Positions 1 through 9,899 are shown, numbered from the stretch's first letter. The stretch: 64,000 nt of DNA from CACIIZ01 sp045565285 (GCA_045565285.1 JBJLFR010000023.1:1-64000), one strand, 5' to 3'. A program made the numbers and translations. The notes: generated by a model not told the origin, from the sequence alone.

Positions 1-1115
1 AACTGAGGATGATGATAATTGGTTTCATAATATATTTTTTTGTAATCAATATTATCTTTTGGATTTAATGATACAAAAAAAGGGTAGTTATTATCAATGC
101 TTTGAAGTCTGTTCATCCAGTAAATAATACCAGGAGGATCTTTCCTCATATCACTTAAACTACTATGAACAAAATTCCAGCTTGACCAAACTTTTTTTAA
201 TTTCGGCATTAATTTAATATCAGAATGAAGTACAGCTTTGTTTTTTGAAACCTTAAATTTTGATAAAATTTTGATCTCAGTTATTGTTTTATTACTTAGA
301 ATATTTCTAATTATTGTTGGAGATATAGCAAATACTACATGATCAAACTCTTTTTTTTGACCATCAGCAAAATATACTAAGCATTTTTTATCATTCCTAT
401 CCACTTTCACAACATTAGAATTCATTTTGGATTTTATTTTTTTATTAGAAATTATTTTTTTGACATACAGTTCGGAACCATTCTCAATAGTTCTCCATTT
501 TTGTGCAGGTTTTAACCCACTCATCAAATCATGGTTAATAAAAAAACTTACAAATCTATCCGCAGGAAAATCTAAAATATCATTCAGACTTGTAGACCAA
601 ATAGCTCCAGCCATTGGTAAAATTAGATGCTCAGTAAAAAACTTACTATAATTAAATTTTATAAGAAATTCTTCAAGGTTTAATCCTTCCAACTCTCCTC
701 TGCGAAGTTGTCCAGGTGCATCTTTGTTAAATCTTAAAAGTTGTAGTAGAGAATGGATATAATTATAATTTAAAAAGTTTTTGCGTTGTGCAAAAAGTTT
801 ATTCAAACTATCACAGGCATATTCAAAATTCTTATTATTAAATGAAAAACCAAGTGACATATCAGACCACTTAGATCTAATTTTTAAATGTGTTAATAAT
901 TTGGAAAAGTTTGGATAATTATTATCATTATAAACAATAAAGCCTGTATCAACTATAAATTGTTTTTCTTCTTTATTAATTGTTATTGTATTAGAATGTC
1001 CTCCAAATTTATTGTTTTTTTCAAAAAGATAAACTTTATGGTTTTCACTAAGAATTAAAGCCGAACCTAACCCAGAAACACCTGATCCAATTACTGCAAT
1101 TTTTTGGGTACTCAT
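1..1115 (-). CDS. FAD-dependent amine-oxidase-like protein (COG2907-like), C-terminus cut by window edge
   Basis: I translated this gene directly. It starts at the ATG whose complement is at 1113-1115 and runs off the left edge, so the stop and C-terminus are missing. The N-terminus has a dinucleotide-binding fold, IAVIGSGVSGLGSAL, then an FGGHSNT segment, as in flavin amine oxidases and the predicted NAD/FAD-binding proteins of COG2907. About 371 codons are visible, close to most of a usual 420-450 aa protein. Substrate is unknown. In other bacteria this family often sits next to DUF1365 and cyclopropane-fatty-acid synthase genes; whether that holds here lies outside the window. The next gene to the right, on the same strand, is about 100 bp away. 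Confidence 0.8.
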   Translation of the reverse strand, partial: MSTQKIAVIGSGVSGLGSALILSENHKVYLFEKNNKFGGHSNTITINKEEKQFIVDTGFIVYNDNNYPNFSKLLTHLKIRSKWSDMSLGFSFNNKNFEYACDSLNKLFAQRKNFLNYNYIHSLLQLLRFNKDAPGQLRRGELEGLNLEEFLIKFNYSKFFTEHLILPMAGAIWSTSLNDILDFPADRFVSFFINHDLMSGLKPAQKWRTIENGSELYVKKIISNKKIKSKMNSNVVKVDRNDKKCLVYFADGQKKEFDHVVFAISPTIIRNILSNKTITEIKILSKFKVSKNKAVLHSDIKLMPKLKKVWSSWNFVHSSLSDMRKDPPGIIYWMNRLQSIDNNYPFFVSLNPKDNIDYKKIYYETNYHHPQ

Positions 1116-1215
1116 TTATTATTCATAAAATCTTAAATTTGTGATTTATTTAGTATTTTAATTAATATGAAATTCAACATTTTGCATTACTTTGATTTTA
1201 AATATAAATGAGATA

Positions 1216-2454
1216 TTATAAAATTTGATCTAATTCTTCTATTAATGAAAATACTTCTTCGGATGAAGTATAATGGACAAAACTTAATCTAAGCACACCT
1301 GCAGGTAATTCAATACCTAACGCCTCAAGTAGTCGAACAGCATAAAAATCACCTGAACCAGCCATTAATCCTTTTTGATTTAATTTCTCAACAACTTTTT
1401 CTACTTTACCATTTATATCAATTGAAATAGTTGGAACTTTATTCTCTATAGAAAGATCCATATCACCTAAAATTTTAATTCCTTTTTTGTTTTTTAAAAA
1501 ATTTAAAAGAGGCAGTAGTATTTCACTTTCGGCCTCACGCTGTAATTTACCAATTCTTTCTGCTTTTAAAAAAGTATCCACATGTTCGCTATCTTTAAAG
1601 TGGTGTTTATCAATTACCTCAATGTAATCAACTATTCCAGCAACTGAAGCTATTTGTGCATGATCCGGTCCGGCTGGTGTTAGAGTTTTAGTTAAGTCTG
1701 CTGCATTAAAATAATGACCCTGGAAAGGTAGTAGCCTATTTAAACTTTCATCAACATACATTATGCCAAGATGTGGACCATAAGTCTTGTAAGAAGAAAA
1801 CATATAAATATCACAACCCAATTTTTTAATATTTGGAAATGAGTGAGGAACATAACTAACACCATCCACACAGGTATAAGATCCATTTTTTTTTGATAAT
1901 TCACATATTTCCTTTACAGGATTTATCTCCCCAATGATGTTAGAACAATGGGGAAATGTTATAAGACAAACATCTTCATCTAATATTTTTTTCAGATCAT
2001 TAATGTCTAAGGAACCAGTATTTTTTCTAACCTTCCATTCTTTTATTATATAACCATAATTTTGCAATCTTCGCCAAACACCAGTATTCGCTTCATGATC
2101 CTGATTAGTAACTATGATAACTTTTCTATCTGACTTAAGATCTCTAAAAGCATTAGCTAAAACATATGTATTTTGGCTAGTAGAAGCACCAAAATGTAAG
2201 CTAATCGGTGGTATATTTAACAATGCAGCAAGTCTTGATCTAGACTCATCCATTTCATCCCCAGCCAACTTAGATGAATTAAACACCCAATAAGGTTGGA
2301 CTCTTCTCTGATTATGGAATCTATTAAGTCTATTAATTACTTGTTTAGACATAAAACTACCGCCTGCATTTTCAAAAAATCCATTACCAGCAACTTCCTT
2401 AAACTGAAAACTGGGAAATTGTTTTCTTACAAAATCAACATCTAGTTTATTCAA
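1216..2454 (-). CDS. Class V aminotransferase, cysteine desulfurase-like (VC1184-type subfamily)
   Basis: This 412-aa PLP enzyme belongs to the class V aminotransferase fold. The likely PLP lysine is K223 in SSYKTYGPHLG, and an upstream HCSN/GEINP segment matches the cofactor pocket. The protein is most like the cysteine-desulfurase-like VC1184 subfamily rather than IscS or SufS: there is no nearby scaffold gene and no obvious catalytic-cysteine loop. Its reaction is therefore uncertain (C-S lyase, aminotransferase or racemase). The start is TTG at 2454, with a GAAAGA Shine-Dalgarno-like stretch upstream. It lies 63 bp downstream of the crotonyl-CoA reductase gene on the same strand and may be co-transcribed with it. 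Confidence 0.8.
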   Translation of the reverse strand: MNKLDVDFVRKQFPSFQFKEVAGNGFFENAGGSFMSKQVINRLNRFHNQRRVQPYWVFNSSKLAGDEMDESRSRLAALLNIPPISLHFGASTSQNTYVLANAFRDLKSDRKVIIVTNQDHEANTGVWRRLQNYGYIIKEWKVRKNTGSLDINDLKKILDEDVCLITFPHCSNIIGEINPVKEICELSKKNGSYTCVDGVSYVPHSFPNIKKLGCDIYMFSSYKTYGPHLGIMYVDESLNRLLPFQGHYFNAADLTKTLTPAGPDHAQIASVAGIVDYIEVIDKHHFKDSEHVDTFLKAERIGKLQREAESEILLPLLNFLKNKKGIKILGDMDLSIENKVPTISIDINGKVEKVVEKLNQKGLMAGSGDFYAVRLLEALGIELPAGVLRLSFVHYTSSEEVFSLIEELDQIL

Positions 2455-2517
2455 AACAAATAATCTTTCACAAAAGAGTAATGTAAATTGAGCCTATATA
2501 GGTAATTAAATACATCA

Positions 2518-3759
2518 TTATGTACTTCCTTGTCCTTTAGTTAAAGAATTTACCAGACAAGCCATATTTCCATGCGGATGTTTATTATCATGCATTAACT
2601 GGTGTGCATGCCCTATTTGATCAAAACTATAGGTTTCAGATAAGCATGGATCTACTTTTTTTGCTATTACTAATTCATTTACTGATCTAGATTGTTCATC
2701 GTTAGCTACATGGGATCCTTGAAGTCTTTTTTGCTGCATCCAATGATATCTAAGATCTAAAGAAACATTATAACCTGAAGTACCTGCACAAATAACTACC
2801 ATTCCACCTAGATCACAAACATAACAAGAAGTAGGTAAAGTGGCTTCTCCTGGATGTTCAAAAACTATTCTAGGGCTTTTACGTTCTCCTATAATATCCC
2901 AGATAGCTTTTCCAAAAGCCCTAGCACCTGAAACCCAATCTTTAAACTCAGGAGCGTCTGTATCTGGTAAGACACCCCAGTGATTAAAATCATTTCGATT
3001 AATAACACCAATAGCTCCTTTATCTAAACAAAACTGTCTTTTGTCTTCACTTGAGATAACAGCGACAGGCTTACCTCCTAAAGCTGCTACAATTTGAAGA
3101 GCTAAAGCACCCAACCCACCTGCAGCACCCCAGACTAGTACAACATCGTCTTTTTCTACAGTGTTACCAGTCCATCCCATCAACTGACGATAAGCAGTAG
3201 ATGCACATAGCATGTAGCAAGCGGACTCTTCCCAAGTAAGATGTTTAGGTTTTTTTAATATTTGATGCGATTGTGCTTTAGCAAACTGACAGTATGATCC
3301 ATAATTTGTCTCATAACCCCATACCTTAACACTAGGAGCCAACATTGGATCCTTTCCAGCAAGAACCCAAGGGTCATCTGGAGCCCAAGTCCCAGAGTGT
3401 ATAACAACCTCTTCACCAACTTTTACATCGTTAACTTCACTTCCAACTGCCCAAACAATTCCTGAAGCATCCGAACCTCCAGCATGAAAATTTTCAGGTT
3501 CCCCCTTTTTTTGTCTTATAGCTATAACATCGATAGGGTAACCTAATGCAGCCCATACATTATTATAATTTATTCCAGTCGCCATAACATAAACTAAAAC
3601 ATCCTTCGGGCCAAGACTTGGAACATCTATTATTTCCCTCTGCCAAGCATCTTTCGGATTACCAAATCTATCTTGTCTTACTAAAAAAGCATGCATTTTT
3701 TTTGGAACAACACCTAATTGTGGTTTATCTCCTAATTCATAAATTTCTTTTTCATCCAA
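2518..3759 (-). CDS. ccrA: Crotonyl-CoA carboxylase/reductase
   Basis: This 413-aa zinc-less MDR-family enzyme matches Ccr. It has NYNNVW near residue 65, the NADPH Rossmann motif GAAGGLGALALQ near 211, the family phrase GAIGVINRNDFNHWG, FEHPGEATLP, and a C-terminal HPHGNMACLVN segment around 394-403. Ccr reductively carboxylates crotonyl-CoA to ethylmalonyl-CoA with NADPH and CO2, and is the signature step of the ethylmalonyl-CoA pathway. The shorter acrylyl-CoA reductase AcuI is less likely, because the length and motifs are Ccr-type. The start is TTG at 3759, preceded by a strong GGGAGG ribosome site about 8 nt upstream. No mcd, ecm, epi or phaA partner is in the window. Confidence 0.9.
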   Translation of the reverse strand: MDEKEIYELGDKPQLGVVPKKMHAFLVRQDRFGNPKDAWQREIIDVPSLGPKDVLVYVMATGINYNNVWAALGYPIDVIAIRQKKGEPENFHAGGSDASGIVWAVGSEVNDVKVGEEVVIHSGTWAPDDPWVLAGKDPMLAPSVKVWGYETNYGSYCQFAKAQSHQILKKPKHLTWEESACYMLCASTAYRQLMGWTGNTVEKDDVVLVWGAAGGLGALALQIVAALGGKPVAVISSEDKRQFCLDKGAIGVINRNDFNHWGVLPDTDAPEFKDWVSGARAFGKAIWDIIGERKSPRIVFEHPGEATLPTSCYVCDLGGMVVICAGTSGYNVSLDLRYHWMQQKRLQGSHVANDEQSRSVNELVIAKKVDPCLSETYSFDQIGHAHQLMHDNKHPHGNMACLVNSLTKGQGST

Positions 3760-3799
3760 TTTTCTTTCCTCCCTTTAATTTTTTCATTCTAAAAATATT

Positions 3800-4435
3800 T
3801 TAATTAGGACCGTGCCAATCAATTTGACAAATTTCTGAACTTAATCCTTTAAAATCCCATATTCTTCCATATGCTCTTACTCTTCCTTTGTCTGCTGCAG
3901 ATACTGTTATGTCAGAGCCCATCCAGTATCTTGTGTTTTTTACCATTACCTCTTCATTGGGGTCATTCCCAACAATAGGAGTAATTGAACCTTGAATCTT
4001 ATTACCTACAGTAAGATGTCTTGTTTTACCTTCAGTAGTATAGGAAATAGCTGCACTTTCCACTCCAAGAATTTCACTTACTAATTTAGTAAAAAGCCCT
4101 GTAGTTCCTCTTGCCTGCCCGCTTAAGATTTTAACTAATCCATCATAAGCTTCTGTACTTGCATTTTCATCAATAAATACAGCTGCCTTCCAATTACCTC
4201 TAGCCATTCTACCAGGAATTTCCAACATCATAGCAACATTAATTCCCGATAAGCTGTATTTATCGTAAAAGCCATCATCTATTCTTATACCAGCCCAAGC
4301 TTGGCAAAAACCTTCCGTTGGTGGATGTTTGCCTAAGCTAACAACACAAGGACAAAAAACGGTGCAATTACAATTTAATATAAGTTCTCCTTTTATTTTC
4401 CACTTTTTTAAAAATGCTGTTAATGCTGGCTTCAT
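3800..4435 (-). CDS. DUF1326 protein, cysteine-rich
   Basis: This 211-aa protein looks like DUF1326. The N-terminus carries a dense cysteine cluster, CNC-x3-CPC at residues 22, 24, 28 and 30, followed by C44 in EGFCQAW, which suggests metal or redox chemistry. The rest reads as a beta-rich soluble domain ending in a WHGPN tail. There is no signal peptide or membrane segment. It lies 13 bp downstream of a DUF2182 membrane protein, and these two families are commonly paired, so they probably act together. The ccrA gene follows after 40 bp. The biochemical function is unknown to me. Confidence 0.8.
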   Translation of the reverse strand: MKPALTAFLKKWKIKGELILNCNCTVFCPCVVSLGKHPPTEGFCQAWAGIRIDDGFYDKYSLSGINVAMMLEIPGRMARGNWKAAVFIDENASTEAYDGLVKILSGQARGTTGLFTKLVSEILGVESAAISYTTEGKTRHLTVGNKIQGSITPIVGNDPNEEVMVKNTRYWMGSDITVSAADKGRVRAYGRIWDFKGLSSEICQIDWHGPN

Positions 4436-4448
4436 TTACTACTTCCTT

Positions 4449-5228
4449 CTAAATTAAATTCGATATAACAACTATTGATCCAGAAATCAAAAGTAAAACA
4501 GATAATGGCAAAGTTACGTAACGTCCATAATCTGGTAATTTTTCGGCTATCATTACTAACGTTGCTAATGCCATAAAACCCAAGTTCATAACTCCCCCTA
4601 CAAAAGCAAGCATCATAAGCAACCAACAACAACCTAAACAATAAACTCCAACCTTTAAACCAATAAAAAAAGAAGCTTTAAAACTTCCATTCCAATCATT
4701 TAAAAAAAATAAAAGTGGATGGCGACATCGATGCAAACATGCTTTTTTAAGATTAGAAAATTGATATAATGCTGTTAATATAAGTAGAGTAACCGAAGGT
4801 ATAAAACTTATAAAGATACCGTCAGCTCTGATTAAACTTATTTGAGTAAAATAAATTTGTATCAATGAAGCTACAACTGAAAAAATAACCCAAATTACTA
4901 TAAAACCAGTTAAAATTGATAAAAATCCAAGATTTGAAGCATTATTCAATTCACTAAGATCATCATAAGTTTTTAATGTAGGCTGTATTGTAGGAACCAT
5001 CATTGCAATACCCATTATTGACCACATAAGAAATGCATAAGGCCAATCACTGATTTTGTATATTGGTTGACACAAGGTCGCTAGAAAATCTGATCCATAG
5101 AAGTTATCAATACCTTCTGTACTATCAGATGCCAGAATCATGAAAAATACGAAAACCCAACTGACTACAATTATAAAATAAAAAATCAGCCAGTTAATTT
5201 CAGTAAATTGTTTTTGAAGATATTGCAT
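4449..5228 (-). CDS. DUF2182 integral membrane protein, predicted metal-binding
   Basis: This 259-aa protein has about six hydrophobic membrane segments. It carries the family's cysteine motifs: C164-x3-C168 in KKACLHRCRHP, and C197, C200, C201 in YCLGCCW. DUF2182 (COG5486) has been described as a predicted metal-binding membrane protein, and the cysteines fit that, but no substrate is established. Its start (ATG at 5228) has a purine-rich AAAGAAA site. It is the first gene of a minus-strand run DUF2182-DUF1326-ccrA-aminotransferase, with about 290 bp of AT-rich DNA upstream that must hold its promoter and the end of the aconitase transcript. Confidence 0.82.
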   Translation of the reverse strand: MQYLQKQFTEINWLIFYFIIVVSWVFVFFMILASDSTEGIDNFYGSDFLATLCQPIYKISDWPYAFLMWSIMGIAMMVPTIQPTLKTYDDLSELNNASNLGFLSILTGFIVIWVIFSVVASLIQIYFTQISLIRADGIFISFIPSVTLLILTALYQFSNLKKACLHRCRHPLLFFLNDWNGSFKASFFIGLKVGVYCLGCCWLLMMLAFVGGVMNLGFMALATLVMIAEKLPDYGRYVTLPLSVLLLISGSIVVISNLI

Positions 5229-5518
5229 TTTTTCTTTAAGAATAATTCAAATTTTTAAATTTACTAATTTTTAAATCTCGATTACTGGTCATCTTTTTTA
5301 TAATAAAAAACAAAAAAATAATAAATAGATCTCAACATATATAAAGATCAATTACTACTAAAGATTTTAATAATTAAAACATTTTATTACAAATTCATCA
5401 TATAGCTTATTAAATCTATTAAATAAATTCAAAAATTAGTTTTGCTAAATAAATTTTCTAATGGGTTTAAATTTTTAAAAAGAAATTATCCAGATGTACT
5501 AATCATATTATATTTATT

Positions 5519-8308
5519 TTAGAAGTGTATGGATGATCCAGTGCTTTTATCTTCATTTAAAGGTATAAATTTCGTAAGGTTAATTCCTTTTACAGCAAAT
5601 TTATATTCTTCTAGCGTTGGAGTTCTCCCCAAAATAGCAGATAAAACTACCACTGGTGTAGAAGCCAAAAGAGATTCACCTTTTTTATCTTCAGAATCCT
5701 CTACTACTCTTCCTTTGAATAATCTAGTAGATGTAGCTAAAACAGTATCACCTTTAGCTGCTTTTTCTTGATTACCCATACAAAGATTACAACCTGGCCT
5801 TTCTAAATATAAAATATTTTCATAATTTATTCTGGCAGTATTTTTAGGATTCTGATCATTGAATTCAAATCCAGAATATTTCTGAAGAACTTCCCAATCA
5901 CCATCATCTTTTAATTCGTCAATAATATTATAAGTCGGTGCTGCTACAATTAAAGGAGCATTAAACTGAACTATTCCTGATCTATCCTCAATATTTTTAA
6001 GCATTTTAGCTACTATTTTTATGTCTCCTTTATGAACCATACAAGAACCAACAAAACCTAAATCTACCTTTTTATTTGCCTTATAATAAGAAATTGGACG
6101 TATTGTATCATGGGTATACCTTTTGGATATATCGATATTATTAACATCAGGATCAGCTATCATTGGCTCGTCAATAATATCTAAATTAACAACAACTTCT
6201 GCATAATATTTTGCGTCTTGATCGGGAAAAAGGGCAGGTTTTTCACCAGTTTTTAATTCATGAATTCTTTTTTCAGCTATTTGAATTAATTTCAAAAGTA
6301 TCTTTTTTTCATTGTCCATTCCCTTTTTAATCATCAATTCAATACGTTTTTTTGAAATTTCAAGAGATTGAATTAAGGTTTCATTATTTGATATACATAT
6401 AGAGGCTTTAGCCTTCATTTCAGCTGTCCAGTCAGTAAACGTGAAAGCTTGATCTGAAAGTAAAGTTCCAATATGTACTTCTATTACTCTTCCTTGAAAA
6501 ACATTTTCCCCAAATTGGTCTAGCATTTGTGCTTGGGTAGAATGAACCACATCTCGAAAATCGATATGACTTTTTAACTTCCCTTTAAAAATCACTTTTA
6601 CTGTTTCAGGAATGGCCATTGACACCTCACCAGTAGCCAATGCTAAAGCAACAGTTCCAGAATCTGCTCCAAAAGCAACTCCTTTTGACATCCTAGTATG
6701 AGAGTCTCCACCAATAATTATTGACCAATCATCAACTGTAATGTCATTTAGTACTTTATGAATAACATCTGTCATAGGATGGTATTTACCTTTTGGGTCT
6801 CTACCAGTGATAAGACCAAAATCATTCATAAATTTCATGAGTTTTGGAATATTATACTGAGCTCTAAGATCCCAAACAGACGCAGTATGACAACCAGATT
6901 GATAAGCACCATCAACAGAATCTGATATTGTGGTAGCAGCCATAGCCTCAAGTTCTTGAGAAGTCATTAGACCAGTAGTATCCTGAGAACCAATAATATT
7001 AACTTTAACCCTTACATCTGACCCACTGAGAAAAAAAGTATCCTTAGGTATATCTATAGCATTATTATTGAATATTTTTTCAACAGCAGTTAAACCACTC
7101 CCATTGTCTACTACTTCTTTTGGTTGAGCAAAAATAGGCTCAGTATTTATACTTAAGATATTAGAAGCAAAGCTCTGTAATTTTTTTCCAAATACTATAG
7201 AATATGAACTTCCAGCTTTAATAAATTCCATTTTCTGCGGTGTAAACGATGAAGATATATCAATAAGTTCTTGTCCTTCTTGAGTATAAAGTTTTTTCTT
7301 CTTTGTATTAATAATAAGGATTGTTCCAGTATCTACACTATAAATTTGCTCAAGAATTGGTTCACCATCGTTATTGAGAATAATATTTCCATCTTCGTCA
7401 CGTTTTTTAGCCCAATTTTTTAAATCAATTCCTATCCCACCTGTAACTCCTACCGTAGTCATAAATATTGGTGAAATACCGTTTGTTCCAGCAACAATTG
7501 GAAAAAAATTTATGAAAGGTATGTATGGGCTAGATTTTTTTCCAGTCCAAAGAGCTACATTATTTATTCCGGACATCCTTGAAGAACCTACTCCCATTGT
7601 TCCTTTTTCTGCAACTAACATTATTCTTTTATCAGGATGGAGCTCTTTTAATTCAGTGATTTCTTTTTGAGCAGTTTTTGAAATAAAACAATTACCATGC
7701 AATTCTCGGTCAGATCTAGAATGAGCGTGGTTACCAGGTGAAAGTAAATCGGTTGAAATATCCCCTTCTGCGGCAACATATGTCACAATTTTTATTTCTT
7801 CTTGTATATTACTTCTTTTTGTAAAAAATTCAGCTTTTGAATAACTTTGTAATACTTCCTTAGCAATTTCATTACCGCTTTGATAGGATTTAACCAATCT
7901 ATCAGTATCATGCTTATAAAGAAAAACTTGCGACTTTAAAATTTCAGCAGCTTTTTTGGCAATTAATTTGTTATCACCAAGTGAGAGATCTAAAAGTACA
8001 TCAATAGAAGGACCTCCCTTCATATGCGATAATAATTCAAGTGCAAATGCTGGTGTAATTTCTTCTAAAATTACTTCGCCAATTATAATTTCTTTTAGAA
8101 AATCGGCTTTAACTTTTGCTGATGGAGTTGTTCCTGGTAATGTATTATAAATTAAGAAATTAACTGAATTATTTCTTTCTGGATTTTTTTTATCTTTTAT
8201 TTGAAAAACAATTTCTTTTGTAAGATCTCCACTATCAATAGGTTTGGCACTTAATCCATTTTTTTTTCTATCTTTTATTTCATTAAGATAAGCCTTATAT
8301 AAACTCAT
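5519..8308 (-). CDS. acnB: Aconitate hydratase B, long form
   Basis: This 929-aa aconitase interconverts citrate and isocitrate in the TCA cycle; some AcnB enzymes also act on 2-methylisocitrate. It has the AcnB architecture: an N-terminal HEAT-like region, a swivel domain (HSRSDRELHG) near 200, then the catalytic core with GGDSHTRMSKG. The [4Fe-4S] cysteines are visible as C756 (GSCMVHKGD), C840 and C843 (GCNLCMGNQ). It is about 60 residues longer than the 865-aa E. coli protein. Its phrases resemble, from memory, Bacteroidetes-type AcnB rather than gammaproteobacterial AcnB. It is divergent from ccmABCDG, a place where many alphaproteobacteria carry acnA. The start is ATG. Confidence 0.95.
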   Translation of the reverse strand: MSLYKAYLNEIKDRKKNGLSAKPIDSGDLTKEIVFQIKDKKNPERNNSVNFLIYNTLPGTTPSAKVKADFLKEIIIGEVILEEITPAFALELLSHMKGGPSIDVLLDLSLGDNKLIAKKAAEILKSQVFLYKHDTDRLVKSYQSGNEIAKEVLQSYSKAEFFTKRSNIQEEIKIVTYVAAEGDISTDLLSPGNHAHSRSDRELHGNCFISKTAQKEITELKELHPDKRIMLVAEKGTMGVGSSRMSGINNVALWTGKKSSPYIPFINFFPIVAGTNGISPIFMTTVGVTGGIGIDLKNWAKKRDEDGNIILNNDGEPILEQIYSVDTGTILIINTKKKKLYTQEGQELIDISSSFTPQKMEFIKAGSSYSIVFGKKLQSFASNILSINTEPIFAQPKEVVDNGSGLTAVEKIFNNNAIDIPKDTFFLSGSDVRVKVNIIGSQDTTGLMTSQELEAMAATTISDSVDGAYQSGCHTASVWDLRAQYNIPKLMKFMNDFGLITGRDPKGKYHPMTDVIHKVLNDITVDDWSIIIGGDSHTRMSKGVAFGADSGTVALALATGEVSMAIPETVKVIFKGKLKSHIDFRDVVHSTQAQMLDQFGENVFQGRVIEVHIGTLLSDQAFTFTDWTAEMKAKASICISNNETLIQSLEISKKRIELMIKKGMDNEKKILLKLIQIAEKRIHELKTGEKPALFPDQDAKYYAEVVVNLDIIDEPMIADPDVNNIDISKRYTHDTIRPISYYKANKKVDLGFVGSCMVHKGDIKIVAKMLKNIEDRSGIVQFNAPLIVAAPTYNIIDELKDDGDWEVLQKYSGFEFNDQNPKNTARINYENILYLERPGCNLCMGNQEKAAKGDTVLATSTRLFKGRVVEDSEDKKGESLLASTPVVVLSAILGRTPTLEEYKFAVKGINLTKFIPLNEDKSTGSSIHF

Positions 8309-8587
8309 TTTTTTTTTCCTATTAATAAAAAATTAAGTTAATTTTTTTTATAATTACCAACATATGCTTTCAAGTGAAAAACCTGATCTTAAATTTTGAT
8401 TTAAAAATAAAATATTAATTTATATAATAATTTATTTATAAATTCTTAATATAAACAAAATAAATACTCAATTTTAAAATGAAAGAAAATTAATTACCTC
8501 TTGAAAAAAATTATTAATTCAAATTAAACAAATGTGATGAAAAGATTATATGAAAAATCTGTGCTTTATAACTATAAAAATTAGAAG

Positions 8588-9223
8588 ATGTTTTTAATAG
8601 GATCTTCTTTATCTTGTAAAAGAGAAGGGAAATTGATTTTTTCCAAACTTAGTTTTAAAATTAAATCTGGGGAATTATGCTTTATTAAAGGACCTAACGG
8701 TTCAGGTAAATCAACTTTGCTTAGATTATTGGCAGGCTTTATAAAAGTTCAGACAGGAAAAATAACTTTAAATAAAATAAATATTACAAATAAGCTAGAT
8801 GAAATTTATAATAATTTTTTTTATTTAGGACATAATAATACCCTAAAAAATTATCTTACAGTTAAACAACAAATTGATTTCTGGGAAGGGTTATCTCAAA
8901 AAAAATATAACCTTGACTTAGACTCTTTTAATTTAAAAAAAATTTTAGACAGAAAGATTTATGAGTGTTCTGAAGGACAAAAGAGAAGAATAGGATTGTC
9001 TAGATTAACTATAGATGATAAGAAAATTTGGCTTTTAGATGAGCCAACAAATTCATTGGATATTGAAAATATTGAAATTTTAAGAAAACATTTACAATTG
9101 CATCAAAAAAAAGGTGGTGTAGCCATGATTGCATCACACGAAGCATTTATTTTAAAACCTGATCAAGATATAATTATGACTTTGGAATCTCCAATAAACC
9201 TAGAAAAAGATCCTTTCTTTTAA
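8588..9223 (+). CDS. ccmA: Heme exporter ATP-binding protein CcmA
   Basis: This 211-aa ABC ATPase energises the CcmABCD system that releases holo-CcmE during cytochrome c maturation. It shows Walker A GPNGSGKST at 35-43, a degenerate signature CSEGQKRRIGLSR at 127-139, and Walker B IWLLDEPTNSLD around 147-158. The SEGQ signature in place of LSGGQ is usual for CcmA. It is the first gene of a compact plus-strand operon, with ccmB starting 4 bp after its stop. The 279-bp AT-rich gap to acnB on the other strand must hold both divergent promoters. Confidence 0.95.
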   Translation: MFLIGSSLSCKREGKLIFSKLSFKIKSGELCFIKGPNGSGKSTLLRLLAGFIKVQTGKITLNKINITNKLDEIYNNFFYLGHNNTLKNYLTVKQQIDFWEGLSQKKYNLDLDSFNLKKILDRKIYECSEGQKRRIGLSRLTIDDKKIWLLDEPTNSLDIENIEILRKHLQLHQKKGGVAMIASHEAFILKPDQDIIMTLESPINLEKDPFF

Positions 9224-9227
9224 TATT

Positions 9228-9890
9228 ATGAAATTAAATTATCACATTTTTAAATATGAAATGCTTTTTGCTTTGGCAAATAAAAGTATATTACTTTCAA
9301 CTAGTTTTTTTATAATTTTAATTTTAACTGTAGGTATTGGATTTGGGCAAATTGGAGAAAGTTCGGAAAATACAGCTTTAGCCATAATTTGGATAGCTAT
9401 TGCTCTTTCGTCTTTATTATCGATAAAAGCAATGTTTCAAGATGACTTTGAAGATGGAACACTTGATCTTTACATGTTATCTGCAGCTTCTTTAGAAACA
9501 ATTATTTTTTTAAAAGCATTCACGCATTGGATAACTACTAATTTACCTATTATAATTTTAATACCTATAATTTGTACTCCATTAGGTCTTACTTTTAAAC
9601 AATCTATATTAATATCGCTGGTAATGTTTATATCCACGCCTGCGCTAAGTTTTATTTCAACAATAGGCGCTGCTTTAACTTTAGGAGAAAAAGGAGGGAA
9701 TTTACTATTGTCAATTTTTATACTTCCTACTTTTTTACCTATTATGATATTTGGTATGAAAATATCAATTTTGATAACTAATTCAATCCATGACATTATG
9801 GCACATTTAATTCTTCTTGCTATATCCCTGATATGCTTAGCAATTACGCCTTTTATTACTTCAATAATAATTAAAGTTCACTACTCTTGA
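9228..9890 (+). CDS. ccmB: Heme exporter membrane subunit CcmB
   Basis: This 220-aa protein has about six membrane segments and matches CcmB, the permease partner of CcmA. The family features ALSSLLSIKAMFQDDFEDGTLDLY-like (around 64-85) and a TLGEKGGNLLLSIFILPTFLPIMIF-like central segment are present. It works in the inner membrane with CcmA, CcmC and CcmD. It starts with ATG 4 bp after ccmA and is followed within 10 bp by ccmC, so the block is almost certainly one transcript. Confidence 0.93.
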   Translation: MKLNYHIFKYEMLFALANKSILLSTSFFIILILTVGIGFGQIGESSENTALAIIWIAIALSSLLSIKAMFQDDFEDGTLDLYMLSAASLETIIFLKAFTHWITTNLPIIILIPIICTPLGLTFKQSILISLVMFISTPALSFISTIGAALTLGEKGGNLLLSIFILPTFLPIMIFGMKISILITNSIHDIMAHLILLAISLICLAITPFITSIIIKVHYS

Positions 9891-9899
9891 GACTTGCAA

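Noticed and set aside
4432..4641. A 69-codon frame overlapping the DUF2182 gene in another frame
   Set aside because: It is an out-of-frame read of a conserved membrane protein gene; DUF2182 explains the region fully.
8309..8587. Gap between acnB and ccmA examined for an RNA gene or riboswitch
   Set aside because: It is uniformly AT-rich without G-C stems; it most likely only carries the two divergent promoters.
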